Shown piece by piece: positions 8,702 through 17,135 of a stretch of 64,000 bases of DNA. A model generated the notes under the pieces. The model was given only the letters and a program-made list of their open reading frames with translations. It did no database searches and was not told the origin of the DNA. The position numbers were made by a program, and so were the translations under genes. How positions within the stretch are numbered: the first letter of the stretch is position 1; every line of letters begins with the position of its first letter. This DNA is from Bacteroidota bacterium. Its GTDB lineage: Bacteria > Bacteroidota > Bacteroidia > AKYH767-A > 2013-40CM-41-45. The stretch spans positions 310,001 through 374,000 of the forward strand of contig JADKJP010000004.1 of assembly GCA_016720935.1 (NCBI GenBank). Reading direction: 5' to 3'.

Positions 8702-8735
8702 TAAAAAAAAACGGGAACCTCGAAAAGGTTCCCGT
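8702..8735 (-). terminator. Rho-independent terminator after the cold-shock gene
   Basis: Read on the minus strand, a perfect 10-base-pair stem (8726-8735 with 8711-8720, word ACGGGAACCT) encloses a five-base loop and is followed by a run of nine T (8710 down to 8702). It lies 23 bases after the csp stop codon. Confidence 0.92.
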
Positions 8736-8757
8736 GGCAGACGGTAGTTATTTTTCG

Positions 8758-8952
8758 TTACTGGATCTTTCTCACGTTAACTGCATTCTGGCCTTTTTTG
8801 CCATCAATAACTTCAAACTCTACTGAATCGTTCTCACGAACTTTTTCGATGAGACCGCTGTGGTGAACAAACACCTCAGCTGCGTTGTCATCAGCTACTA
8901 TGAATCCGTATCCTTTGGACTCATTGAAGAATTTTACTTTACCGGTTTTCAT
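8758..8952 (-). CDS. Cold-shock domain protein (CspA family)
   Basis: A 64-residue single-domain cold-shock protein, the normal length. It contains both RNA-binding motifs, KGYGFI (RNP1, about 14-19) and VFVHHS (RNP2, about 27-32), and the opening KTGKVKFFNESKGYGFI. Such proteins bind single-stranded RNA and DNA and melt secondary structure as RNA chaperones. The gene stands alone, with its own promoter-like boxes at 9044-9074, a leader of roughly 85 bases able to fold, and a strong terminator. This layout is shared by CspA genes whose leader controls expression. Start and length are unambiguous. Confidence 0.96.
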   Translation of the reverse strand: MKTGKVKFFNESKGYGFIVADDNAAEVFVHHSGLIEKVRENDSVEFEVIDGKKGQNAVNVRKIQ

Positions 8953-8985
8953 TGGGTAATGGTTTACTTCACAAGGGTCAGCTGC

Positions 8986-9034
8986 AACCCGCGAGCAACT
9001 GCCGTTGCGAGTAATTAATTGTCAAATGCGGGTT
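8986..9034 (-). promoter_or_regulatory. Structured 5' leader of the cold-shock gene
   Basis: In the csp leader, AACCCGC (8986-8992) pairs with GCGGGTT (9028-9034), and between them GCAAC (8994-8998) can pair with GTTGC (9004-9008) around a TGCC loop. The structure lies between the predicted promoter and the start codon. Leaders of cspA genes commonly fold and act in temperature control; that this one does is inference. Confidence 0.45.
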
Positions 9035-9043
9035 TAGGAATTT

Positions 9044-9074
9044 CAAAGGTAATAATCTATTCCAAACACGCAAA
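9044..9074 (-). promoter_or_regulatory. Bacteroidota-type promoter for the cold-shock gene
   Basis: On the minus strand, TACCTTTG (9051 to 9044) fits the TAnnTTTG -7 box, and TTTG (9074 to 9071) lies 19 bases upstream as the -33 box. Transcription would start near 9038, about 85 bases before the ATG. Confidence 0.7.
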
Positions 9075-9085
9075 TCCTGAAAGGC

Positions 9086-9535
9086 CTAATTTCCGGAAAG
9101 GAGTTCTTTAACCAATTGGGAAACGATTTTATTATCGGCTTTTCCGGCAAAAAATTTAGATGCGGCACCCATTACTTTTCCCATTTCCTGTGGGGAACTG
9201 GCCCCAACTTCGGAAATAATTCTTTTTAATTCGGACCGGATTTCGCTTTCGTCCATTTGTTTTGGGAGGAATCGCTCGATCACAGCAATCTCTTCGAGTT
9301 CCGGTTTTGCCAGATCAGGACGATTTTGCTGCTGATAAATTTCAACAGATTCTTTTCTTTGCTTCACAAGTTTTTGAATCATTTTGATTTCATCCTCCGC
9401 GCTCATACTTGTTGCACCCGATGTTTTTGCCATCAGGATTCCTTGTTTGATCGCGCGCAATCCACGAACAGAAGCTTCGTCTTTTGCAAGCATAGCGGTT
9501 TTCAATTCGCTATTGATTCTTTCTTCGAGAGTCAT
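9086..9535 (-). CDS. GatB/YqeY domain-containing protein
   Basis: A 149-residue protein of the YqeY family at full length. It starts with LEERINSELKTAMLAKDE and has the middle block LVKQRKESVEIYQQQNRPDLAKPELEEIAVIERFLPKQM and the end ASSPQEMGKVMGAASKFFAGKADNKIVSQLVKELL. The fold is the tRNA-binding tail domain seen in the GatB subunit of the tRNA amidotransferase, but free-standing YqeY has no settled function. It follows ftsZ on the same strand but is separated by the ftsZ terminator, so it is probably a separate unit. A perfect 14-base palindrome at 9554-9567 lies just upstream of its start. Confidence 0.9.
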   Translation of the reverse strand: MTLEERINSELKTAMLAKDEASVRGLRAIKQGILMAKTSGATSMSAEDEIKMIQKLVKQRKESVEIYQQQNRPDLAKPELEEIAVIERFLPKQMDESEIRSELKRIISEVGASSPQEMGKVMGAASKFFAGKADNKIVSQLVKELLSGN

Positions 9536-9553
9536 GTTGTAGAATATTTAATT

Positions 9554-9567
9554 CCGGGTTAACCCGG
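9554..9567. repeat. Perfect 14-base palindrome CCGGGTTAACCCGG upstream of yqeY
   Basis: A self-complementary 14-mer, 18 bases before the yqeY start and 31 bases after the ftsZ terminator stem. It could be an operator or a small hairpin in the leader. No regulator is identified. Confidence 0.6.
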
Positions 9568-9596
9568 TGTTTGCATTCAATGACGAAGATACAAAT

Positions 9597-9623
9597 AAAA
9601 AAACCCTCCCCGTGAAGGGAGGG
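9597..9623 (-). terminator. Terminator at the end of the dcw cluster
   Basis: On the minus strand CCCTCCC (9623-9617) pairs with GGGAGGG (9610-9604) around a six-base loop and is followed by seven T (9603-9597). It lies 62 bases after the ftsZ stop. Confidence 0.85.
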
Positions 9624-9684
9624 CAGGGATCAAAACTTAACATGAAAACTAATCGCGTAGACAGCTCACGGAAATTGCCGGGAA

Positions 9685-11232
9685 TTAATCTACATTATCG
9701 TGTAAGAAAGAATTGTTCTGACGCAATTCTGTCTTTTTCTCATCTTCGTTGGTGAGCGTATATCTTGAAACACTGGATTCACTGGAATGAGGAACTGAAT
9801 CCAGTTTGATATTCCTGCGTTTGTAAGCCGGCTCCTTTTCCATATCGGTAATATTTGTGTTTCCGATACGGTAGCTGAGTGATTTCAATTTGAGAATACG
9901 CTCACGGGATTTGCGAAGCTGTTCTTCCGTAGGATCCTCTTCCAGAGTATGATCATGAAGGTTGTAAACTACAGGATCTTTCTTCTCTGACGGTTCATCG
10001 CGTTTCTCAGCGATAGGTGTACCGATAGCTGATTCCTTACCGGCCGGACCTACATTGAATTCGAAACTGATTTCATTGCTTTCGGAGTAAGTCTCTTTAT
10101 TTTCAGTAGTGTGAACCGATTCGTTTGACTTCATCAAAGTCGGCTCCATCGATGATGGCTCCTGGATCTGTTCTTTCTGAATAGAAGGAGCAGGATTAGC
10201 CGGAGTTTCTTTTCCGAGCACATGTACTACTTTCGCGGATTGTTTCACCACTTCAAGATCGTGACCCAGTTCTTCACGGGTTTTAAAACCGGTAGCGATG
10301 ATTGTCACGTTGATTTTATCTCCAAGCGATTCTTCATGACAATTTCCCCAGATGATATCCGCTGTTAAACCGGCTTGCTCCTGGATGTAATCCGTGATTT
10401 CACCAATCTCATCCATAGTCACTTCACGTGTACCGGAAGCGATGTTCATGAGAATATATCGAGCACCTTTAATGTTATTGTCATTCAGCAGAGGCGAAGC
10501 CAATGCCTGTTCAACAGCTTTGATAGCTCTGTTCTCGCCTTCCGCCATGGATGAACCCATGATCGCAACTCCACTGTTCTGCACCGCGGTTTTTACATCT
10601 TCGAAATCCACGTTGATGTAACCTGTCACCGTGATAATTTCAGCGATACCTTTTGCCGCGGTTGTAAGAATATCATCGGCATGAGAAAAAGCTTCTGACA
10701 ATTTCAGATTGCCGAACATTTCACGAAGTTTCTCATTCCGGATAATCAGGATTGTATCCACACTGCGCTTCAGTGCTTCGATACCTTCATCCGCCTGGAT
10801 CTTACGTTTCTTTCCTTCGAAATCGAATGGAATTGTAACGATACCAACGGTGAGGATTCCCATTTCGCGGGCTGTCTGCGCGATAATCGGCGCTGCTCCG
10901 GTTCCTGTACCACCACCCATTCCGGCGGTGATGAAAACCATCCGGGTATTATCAAGAAGAATCCGGCGGATGTCTTCTATATTTTCAATCGCTGCATTTC
11001 TTCCGACTTCGGCGATAGATCCCGCTCCGCGTCCTTCGGTAAGGCTTGAACCCAACTGAACTTTCGAAGGTACAGGTGACATTTCAAGAGCTTGCGCGTC
11101 GGTATTGCAAATAATAAACTCCACACCCTTGATGCCCTGACGGTACATGTGGTTCACCGCATTGCTACCTCCTCCACCAACTCCAATCACCTTGATGATA
11201 GAGGTATGTTCTCTCTGAAGATCGAATTCCAT
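9685..11232 (-). CDS. ftsZ: Cell division GTPase FtsZ
   Basis: A 515-residue tubulin-like GTPase that forms the division ring. VIGVGGGGSNAVNHM lies at about 15-29, the tubulin signature GGGTGTG at 106-112, and the T7 synergy loop in the NVDFEDVKTAV region near 205. The GTPase core ends near 320. It is followed by a long, charged, low-complexity linker (about 325-460) and a terminal stretch with EPAYKRRN (467-474), the likely binding peptide for FtsA and other partners. The final NNSFLHDNVD is a Bacteroidota-type ending. The long linker explains why it exceeds the roughly 390 residues of enterobacterial FtsZ. It is the last gene of the dcw cluster, 46 bases after ftsA and followed by a terminator. 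Confidence 0.98.
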   Translation of the reverse strand: MEFDLQREHTSIIKVIGVGGGGSNAVNHMYRQGIKGVEFIICNTDAQALEMSPVPSKVQLGSSLTEGRGAGSIAEVGRNAAIENIEDIRRILLDNTRMVFITAGMGGGTGTGAAPIIAQTAREMGILTVGIVTIPFDFEGKKRKIQADEGIEALKRSVDTILIIRNEKLREMFGNLKLSEAFSHADDILTTAAKGIAEIITVTGYINVDFEDVKTAVQNSGVAIMGSSMAEGENRAIKAVEQALASPLLNDNNIKGARYILMNIASGTREVTMDEIGEITDYIQEQAGLTADIIWGNCHEESLGDKINVTIIATGFKTREELGHDLEVVKQSAKVVHVLGKETPANPAPSIQKEQIQEPSSMEPTLMKSNESVHTTENKETYSESNEISFEFNVGPAGKESAIGTPIAEKRDEPSEKKDPVVYNLHDHTLEEDPTEEQLRKSRERILKLKSLSYRIGNTNITDMEKEPAYKRRNIKLDSVPHSSESSVSRYTLTNEDEKKTELRQNNSFLHDNVD

Positions 11233-11278
11233 GTGTAAATAGTTTTTGTTAAGTTTTATTTATTCCCTTTGTTGTTGA

Positions 11279-12586
11279 TCACTTCAATTCATTATCGGGT
11301 TCCTCTTCGAAAATCTTTTTGATGGCATCAAAAAATCCACCACCTGTACGGCTTGGCGATACGAGTTTGCCAGGCTTTCCTTTCTTTTCGGAATCCTCCT
11401 TGTCGCGCATTTTTTTCTGAGCGAGTTTCTTTTTCTCCATTTCCTGAAATCCTTTGATGACCAAACCTACGCTGGTCGCATACATCGGACTCTTCAGTTC
11501 ATCCGCGCCTTTTGCCAGATGCTCATTTGGGTAACCGATTCGGGTATCCATACCGGTAATAAACTCGACCAGCTGAACAATATGGCGCAATTGCGCGCCA
11601 CCACCCGTGATCACAATTCCCGCAACAAGTTTTTTCTCAAAACCTGAATTTTTTATTTCGTAATAAACGTGCTCTACGATTTCTTCCATCCGGGCCTGGA
11701 TGATGTTAGCCAAGTTGCGGATCGAAATCTCTTTTGGCTCCCTGCCGCGCAAACCGGGAATAGAAACGATTTCATTTTCCTGGTTCTCACTGGCCAACGC
11801 GGAACCGAAACGAAGCTTGAGCAGCTCAGCCTGACTGCGGATAATAGTACAACCCTCCTTAATATCTTCAGTAATAACATTTCCACCGAAAGGAATCACT
11901 GCAGTGTGCCGAATGACTCCATCCTGGAAAATAGCGATATCGGTAGTACCACCACCGATGTCCACCAACACAACTCCTGCTTCTTTTTCCTCATCGGTCA
12001 ATACCGCTTCGGAAGAAGCAAGGGGCTCCAGAAACAATCCTTCTGTATGAAGTCCTGCCCTGTTTACACATTTGTAAATATTTTTCGCTGCAGTAACCTG
12101 TCCGGAGATGATATGACAATTGGCTTCCAGGCGGATACCAGACATTCCTATCGGATTTTTAATCCCCTGTTCGCTGTCGACGATATATTCCTGAGGAATC
12201 ACATGAATGATTTCTTCTCCCGGAGGCATTGCCAGTTTGTACATGTCTTCAACGATCGCATCGATATCGGTCTGGCTGATTTCGTCCTCGAGAGAGTTAC
12301 GCATTTTCTGTCCGCGGTGCTGCAAACTTTTTATGTGCTGACCGGCAATGCCGACATACACATTTCCAATTTCAACATTGGATCGCCCGGAAGCTTCCTG
12401 TACGGACATTTTGATGGACTCGATTGTATTCACGATGTTTGTTACGACACCACGGGTTACTCCCAGTGATTCGCACTTCCCATAGCCGAGAATATCAATT
12501 TTCCCAAACTCATTTTTTTTGCCGACAATCGTACAAATTTTTGTTGTACCGATGTCGAGACCTACAATGATATCGATCGTTTCCAT
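11279..12586 (-). CDS. ftsA: Cell division protein FtsA
   Basis: A 435-residue actin-like ATPase that tethers FtsZ to the membrane. The phosphate-1 motif IVGLDIGTTKICTIVG opens the protein, VVLVDIGGGTTDIAIF (about 203-218) is phosphate-2, and GIVITGGGAQL (about 322) is the adenosine motif. The SHS2 (1C) subdomain lies at about 85-165. The C-terminus is unusually extended and lysine-rich (EMEKKKLAQKKMRDKEDSEKK) before GGGFFDAIKKIFEEEPDNEL. The last part forms the amphipathic helix expected to insert into the membrane. It starts one base after the ftsQ stop. Confidence 0.97.
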   Translation of the reverse strand: METIDIIVGLDIGTTKICTIVGKKNEFGKIDILGYGKCESLGVTRGVVTNIVNTIESIKMSVQEASGRSNVEIGNVYVGIAGQHIKSLQHRGQKMRNSLEDEISQTDIDAIVEDMYKLAMPPGEEIIHVIPQEYIVDSEQGIKNPIGMSGIRLEANCHIISGQVTAAKNIYKCVNRAGLHTEGLFLEPLASSEAVLTDEEKEAGVVLVDIGGGTTDIAIFQDGVIRHTAVIPFGGNVITEDIKEGCTIIRSQAELLKLRFGSALASENQENEIVSIPGLRGREPKEISIRNLANIIQARMEEIVEHVYYEIKNSGFEKKLVAGIVITGGGAQLRHIVQLVEFITGMDTRIGYPNEHLAKGADELKSPMYATSVGLVIKGFQEMEKKKLAQKKMRDKEDSEKKGKPGKLVSPSRTGGGFFDAIKKIFEEEPDNELK

Positions 12587-12587
12587 C

Positions 12588-13400
12588 TTATTTTTTCGTG
12601 CAGACCACCTGGTCTTTGTATTTTAAATTAATGACTTTGTATTTGTTCCATCCTGTTTTATTTAAACCTTCAGTATAGAACAAAAACAATTTTTCAAACT
12701 TTTCTTCAATGTGTTGATCATCTCCTAAAACAATGGAATGATCTCCCACACGCGGTATCAATTCCAGATCCCCGTTGGCATTGACATAGATCTGTTCGAT
12801 CTGTGCATTCCAGAAATCGTGGTGGTGAATATAATCTGCAACTCTGAATACTTTTTCAATCCGCGAAAGGTGAACACTCGTATCAACAGGATCTTCATCA
12901 ATCACCCTTACACTTCTTTCAACTTCTTTATCGAAAATATATCCATTTGCAACAGGTACACGTGCTGTATATTTCTCCGACCTGGGCATGAAAACTCCTT
13001 TGTCGTCAATGTAAAAGCTTTCATTATTAAAGTTCATAATTCTTACTACAGGAAGACGTTGTTTTACTTCAATATTCAGCTTTCCATCAACGGTTGAAAA
13101 TACTTCGGCTCTCGAAATGAATGGGTTGTTATTAATGATTTTTTCCAACAAAGCAATGTTGATAGAACTAACCGGCTGACCTTTCAATTCTCCAAACTTG
13201 TCGTGGAGGATATTTTGAATATCTGATGTTTCAACAAATGCGAATCCGGTTGAATCCTCTACCACAATGCGAACGTCAGTACAAAGAAGGTTCGCCTGCT
13301 TGCTTTCCGTAAACCCAACGGTCACGGCAAAAGCAATCAAGACAAGCACCCAGGTGCTCACTTTCCCTGCTTTTTTCCAGTTTATATTCATTTTCATCAT
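12588..13400 (-). CDS. ftsQ: Cell division protein FtsQ
   Basis: A 270-residue bitopic membrane protein that links early and late divisome proteins. One membrane helix sits at about 13-30 (VSTWVLVLIAFAVTVGF), followed by a periplasmic POTRA-like domain (about 40-115, with DIQNILHDKFGELKGQPVSSI and NPFISRAEVFSTVDG) and the beta domain. Position between murC and ftsA supports the call more strongly than sequence identity, because FtsQ diverges fast. Three in-frame ATGs (13400, 13397, 13391) lie close together; the exact start is uncertain. Confidence 0.9.
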   Translation of the reverse strand: MMKMNINWKKAGKVSTWVLVLIAFAVTVGFTESKQANLLCTDVRIVVEDSTGFAFVETSDIQNILHDKFGELKGQPVSSINIALLEKIINNNPFISRAEVFSTVDGKLNIEVKQRLPVVRIMNFNNESFYIDDKGVFMPRSEKYTARVPVANGYIFDKEVERSVRVIDEDPVDTSVHLSRIEKVFRVADYIHHHDFWNAQIEQIYVNANGDLELIPRVGDHSIVLGDDQHIEEKFEKLFLFYTEGLNKTGWNKYKVINLKYKDQVVCTKK

Positions 13401-13409
13401 GATAACTAA

Positions 13410-14804
13410 TCAATTATGAACCAAAAGATATTCCCTGATCGGACTAACCAACTGATCAATGTCACCTGCTCCGAGGGTAAGCAAAACGTCAAACTCATGT
13501 TTATTAAGAATGCCGGGGAAGTCAGACAAATGTGCCAATGACTTATTTTGAAGTGTAACTTTATCAAGAATCAACCGGGAATCTACTCCGGGAATAGGTT
13601 TTTCCCGTGCAGGATAAATGTCAAGCAAGACCAAATCATCCAGCATCGAAAGGGAATTTGCAAAACCGTCGGCAAAATCCCGGGTTCGCGTGAACAGATG
13701 AGGTTGAAAGACACCCAGAATTTTCTTTCCGGGGTAAAGCTCCTTGGCGGATGCTATGCAGGCTCTCAATTCCTCAGGGTGATGAGCATAATCATCGATA
13801 TAAATCACATTTCCATTCTTCACCTGGTAATCAAAACGTCTTTTGACTCCGGTATAAGCCGCCAGCCCTTGCCGGATTTTATCTTCTGCTATTCCGAGTT
13901 GCCTTGCAACAGCGATCGCCGCGACAGCATTTTCTACATTGTGCAGTCCGGGCATTTCTGAAGTCAGGTCCTTAATCGTCCCCAACTTATCATTCCAGTT
14001 AAAATGATAACGGTGATTCTCTATCCGGATTTCAGTAGCAGAATAATCGCTGTTTTTATCGACTGAATAATTGAAATAAGTGTGATCTCCCTGAACAGGA
14101 CCAATAGGCAAATCTTTTTTATAGATCAACTTTCCTCCCGGCTTGAGTTGACGGGCAAATAAACGATAGGATTCTTCCATATATGTTTTGTCACCATAAA
14201 TGTCCAGATGATCAGCATCCATGGATGTGATAACGGAAATATCCGGAAACAAAGTAAGGAAGGAACGATCGTATTCATCCGCTTCAACTACGACTGTGCT
14301 TTTTGCAGCACCTGAGCCAATGAGGAGGTTAGTATTGTAATTTTTTGTAATTCCTCCGAGAAACGCGGAACAATCTACTCCGGCATAACGAAGCAAATGA
14401 GCAATCATGGAAGATGTAGTGGTCTTCCCGTGTGTTCCCGCAACAGCGATGGTGAAACTGTTCTTTGTAATCAAACCCAACACTTCCGACCGTTTCATGA
14501 CTACATAACCATTCGCCTTCAGAAAATTTAATTCCTGGTGATCCTTTGGCACTGCAGGTGTATACACTACCAGGGTTGTATTTTGCGCTTCATTATTTTT
14601 AACAATTGCAGAAGGAAGCAGAGAAACCTCATCCTTGAAATGCACCTCTATTCCTTCACGAATCAATTCATCTGTTAAAGGTGTTGGTGTTTTATCATAC
14701 CCTGCTACTTGTTTTCCAATGGCTTTGAAATAACGTGCCAGCGCAGACATACCAATGCCTCCGATGCCGATAAAATAGACGTTATTTAGCTTATTGAAAT
14801 CCAC
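13410..14804 (-). CDS. murC: UDP-N-acetylmuramate--L-alanine ligase
   Basis: A 464-residue cytoplasmic Mur ligase that adds L-alanine to UDP-MurNAc using ATP. The N-terminal Rossmann domain begins NVYFIGIGGIGMSALARY; the ATP loop is AGTHGKTTTSSMIAHLL (about 118-134); the central domain has VVEADEYDRSFL and TSMDADHLDIYG; the C-terminal ligase domain has DDYAHHPEEL and GVFQPHLFTRT. These features separate it from MurD, E and F. The start codon is GTG (14802-14804): no ATG lies before the glycine-rich loop. It follows murG by five bases and precedes ftsQ by nine. Confidence 0.97.
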   Translation of the reverse strand: MDFNKLNNVYFIGIGGIGMSALARYFKAIGKQVAGYDKTPTPLTDELIREGIEVHFKDEVSLLPSAIVKNNEAQNTTLVVYTPAVPKDHQELNFLKANGYVVMKRSEVLGLITKNSFTIAVAGTHGKTTTSSMIAHLLRYAGVDCSAFLGGITKNYNTNLLIGSGAAKSTVVVEADEYDRSFLTLFPDISVITSMDADHLDIYGDKTYMEESYRLFARQLKPGGKLIYKKDLPIGPVQGDHTYFNYSVDKNSDYSATEIRIENHRYHFNWNDKLGTIKDLTSEMPGLHNVENAVAAIAVARQLGIAEDKIRQGLAAYTGVKRRFDYQVKNGNVIYIDDYAHHPEELRACIASAKELYPGKKILGVFQPHLFTRTRDFADGFANSLSMLDDLVLLDIYPAREKPIPGVDSRLILDKVTLQNKSLAHLSDFPGILNKHEFDVLLTLGAGDIDQLVSPIREYLLVHN

Positions 14805-14809
14805 AAAAT

Positions 14810-15931
14810 TTATCTTTTACTTTTATTTCCTGCCAACTCATATACAATCTCTGCGATTCTTTTTGCTGAATCCGGCAATGCCATTTTTTTTATCTCAGCA
14901 GACAATTGAATTTGCATTTTTTCATCATGAACCAAATCCAGTACCGCCTTTATCATTTCTGTTTTTGCATTCGCATCCTTCACCAGAACCGCTGCATTTC
15001 TGTTGACCAATGCCATCGCGTTCTTTGTCTGATGATCCTCCGCTACATTGGGAGAAGGCACCAATATGGAAGGTTTTCCGGTGAGGGTCAACTCCGAAAC
15101 CGAACTTGCTCCTGCCCTGGAAATCACTACATCCGCTGCCGCATAAGCCAGATCCATTCGTTGAATAAACTCTGTTATACAAATCCCTTTCTTTATTGCT
15201 TCAGACTTCAGACCGGAAACTTTCGGAAAGAAAAACTTTCCTGTTTGCCAGATCATTTGAATATTCTCATCTGCAATTTTTTCCCAACCCTCCAACAGGC
15301 ACTCGTTAATCGTTCTGGCACCCAGACTTCCGCCAATCACCAACACAGTCTTTTTTCCGTCTGATAAACCGAAGGCACGAAGTCCTTCCTCTTTTTTCCC
15401 TTCCAGATTAAGTATATCCTGTCGGACAGGATTACCGGTAAGCACAATCTTTTCTGCAGGAAAATACTTTTCCATGCCTTCATAGGCCACACAGATTCGC
15501 TGCGCTCGTTTTGAGAGAATCTTATTGGTGATTCCTGCAAATGAATTTTGCTCCTGGATCAGCGTTGGAACATGCATTGATCCCGCAGCATATAACAAGG
15601 GACCGCTGGCATAACCGCCAACACCTATCGCGACATCAGGTTTGAAAGAACGCACTATGGCTCTCGCTTTGAGAACACTTTGAATTATTTTGAATGGAAG
15701 TTTCAGATTTGACAAACTGAATTTCCGTTGTATGCCACTGATGTTTAATCCTTCAATCCTGTAACCTGCGGCAGGCACCTTCTCCATTTCCATCCGGCCA
15801 TTGGCACCCACAAACAGGATTTCATTTTTTTCATTCATCGCCTTCAGCGCATTCGCGATGGCAATGGCCGGGAAAATATGTCCGCCCGTACCACCTCCGC
15901 TGATGACAACTCTTATCTCAGGCTGCTGCAA
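14810..15931 (-). CDS. murG: Undecaprenyldiphospho-muramoylpentapeptide beta-N-acetylglucosaminyltransferase
   Basis: A 373-residue GT28 glycosyltransferase that converts lipid I to lipid II on the inner face of the membrane. The N-terminal domain has ISGGGTGGHIFPAIAIANAL (about 10-29) and GVGGYASGPLLYAA; the C-terminal donor domain has VIGGSLGARTINE (about 200) and the UDP-GlcNAc pocket VISRAGASSVSELTLTGKPSILVPSP (about 270-295, shown in part by AGASSVSELT). The only start compatible with the family N-terminus is TTG (15929-15931). It overlaps the end of ftsW by 14 bases, which points to translational coupling. Confidence 0.96.
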   Translation of the reverse strand: MQQPEIRVVISGGGTGGHIFPAIAIANALKAMNEKNEILFVGANGRMEMEKVPAAGYRIEGLNISGIQRKFSLSNLKLPFKIIQSVLKARAIVRSFKPDVAIGVGGYASGPLLYAAGSMHVPTLIQEQNSFAGITNKILSKRAQRICVAYEGMEKYFPAEKIVLTGNPVRQDILNLEGKKEEGLRAFGLSDGKKTVLVIGGSLGARTINECLLEGWEKIADENIQMIWQTGKFFFPKVSGLKSEAIKKGICITEFIQRMDLAYAAADVVISRAGASSVSELTLTGKPSILVPSPNVAEDHQTKNAMALVNRNAAVLVKDANAKTEMIKAVLDLVHDEKMQIQLSAEIKKMALPDSAKRIAEIVYELAGNKSKR

Positions 15932-17081
15932 GCTCCTGTCCTCCTTCTTTTTTCTCTTTTTCTACCTGCCGGCTTACACTCAACACTATGCCAATGGAAA
16001 TACTCGTAAACCATATGGATGTACCTCCCATACTCAGCAGGGGCAGGGGCTGACCGGTTACCGGAAACAAATTCACAGCGACGGCCATATTGATCATCGC
16101 CTGGAATACCAGGCTGAACGCGCATCCGATGGCAAGCAATGTTCCGAATGCCATCGGACTGTGATGAATAAACCGAATGACACGGAAGAATAACCAGATG
16201 TACAGGAAGATGATTAGCACACCTCCTATTAAACCATATTCTTCAATGATGATTGCATAGATGAAATCAGAATAGGGATGCGGAAGATAATTTCTTGCTT
16301 TGCTGTTCCCGGGGAATCTTCCAAACAATCCACCACCCGCGATAGCAATTTTAGCCTGATCGGTTTGGTAATTATCCTGATTGTCATCACTCGTAAATCT
16401 TTCAACCCTGGCTTTCCAGGTTTCTATTCGCCCTGTTTTACCAATAGCCAGGGAAACAACTATGAATAAAGTAAACAATACAATAGCAACACCGAAAAGA
16501 CCCAGGATAAACTTCATGTTAATCCTGCCGATAAACATCAGAAAAGAACAGGAAATAAATAAAACAGCAGCTGTCGAAAAATTCGCCGGAAGAATCAATG
16601 CACAAATTCCTATTATTGGAAGGACAATGGGCAGAAACGCGCCTTTAAAACTTTTGATCTCATCTTGTTTTTTTGAAAGCATCCTCGCTACAAACATGAT
16701 CAGTGCAAGCTTCGCGAAATCTGAAGTTTGAAATGTAATATTCATCCCGGGCAATGTTATCCAACGACTGGCTTCATTCAGATTTGTACCGCTGAACAAA
16801 GTCAAAATCAGCAATGGCAGGGAGAGAAGGAGCGCTATTGTTGAAAATTTCGAATAATAAGTATACCGAATAGCATGAGCTGCATACATCAATCCAAGTC
16901 CCAACACAAGAATAGACAGGTGCTTGATGAGATAATATTCAGTATTCCCGCTTTTGAATTTATATGCAAGCGTCCCCGTACTGCTGTACACTGCAAGTAA
17001 TGAGAATATGGAAAGAATAAAGACGATTAACCAAATGGTTCTGTCGCCTTTAAAATATTTATCCAGCCAGGTAGCCTGCAT
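15918..17081 (-). CDS. ftsW: Lipid II glycosyltransferase FtsW (SEDS family)
   Basis: A 387-residue polytopic membrane protein of the SEDS family with about ten helices. It polymerises glycan strands at the septum together with its partner penicillin-binding protein. Family landmarks are the TLPGMNITFQTSDFAKLALIMF segment (about 117-138), the large external loop with GGGLFGRFPGNSKARNYLPHPYSDFIYAII (about 248-280), in which DFIYAIIIEEYGLIGG is diagnostic, and the end TGQPLPLLSMGGTSIWF. The location inside the dcw cluster, next to murD and murG, favours FtsW over RodA. Confidence 0.95.
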   Translation of the reverse strand: MQATWLDKYFKGDRTIWLIVFILSIFSLLAVYSSTGTLAYKFKSGNTEYYLIKHLSILVLGLGLMYAAHAIRYTYYSKFSTIALLLSLPLLILTLFSGTNLNEASRWITLPGMNITFQTSDFAKLALIMFVARMLSKKQDEIKSFKGAFLPIVLPIIGICALILPANFSTAAVLFISCSFLMFIGRINMKFILGLFGVAIVLFTLFIVVSLAIGKTGRIETWKARVERFTSDDNQDNYQTDQAKIAIAGGGLFGRFPGNSKARNYLPHPYSDFIYAIIIEEYGLIGGVLIIFLYIWLFFRVIRFIHHSPMAFGTLLAIGCAFSLVFQAMINMAVAVNLFPVTGQPLPLLSMGGTSIWFTSISIGIVLSVSRQVEKEKKEGGQELAAA

Positions 17082-17135
17082 TGTATTCGGGGATTTTTTG
17101 TGAAAGAAATCTGATGATGTTTAACTCAGCATTAC

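Noticed and set aside
11669..12469. 266-codon open frame antisense to ftsA
   Set aside because: It lies entirely opposite a highly conserved gene; composition follows the antisense codons and no domain is recognisable.
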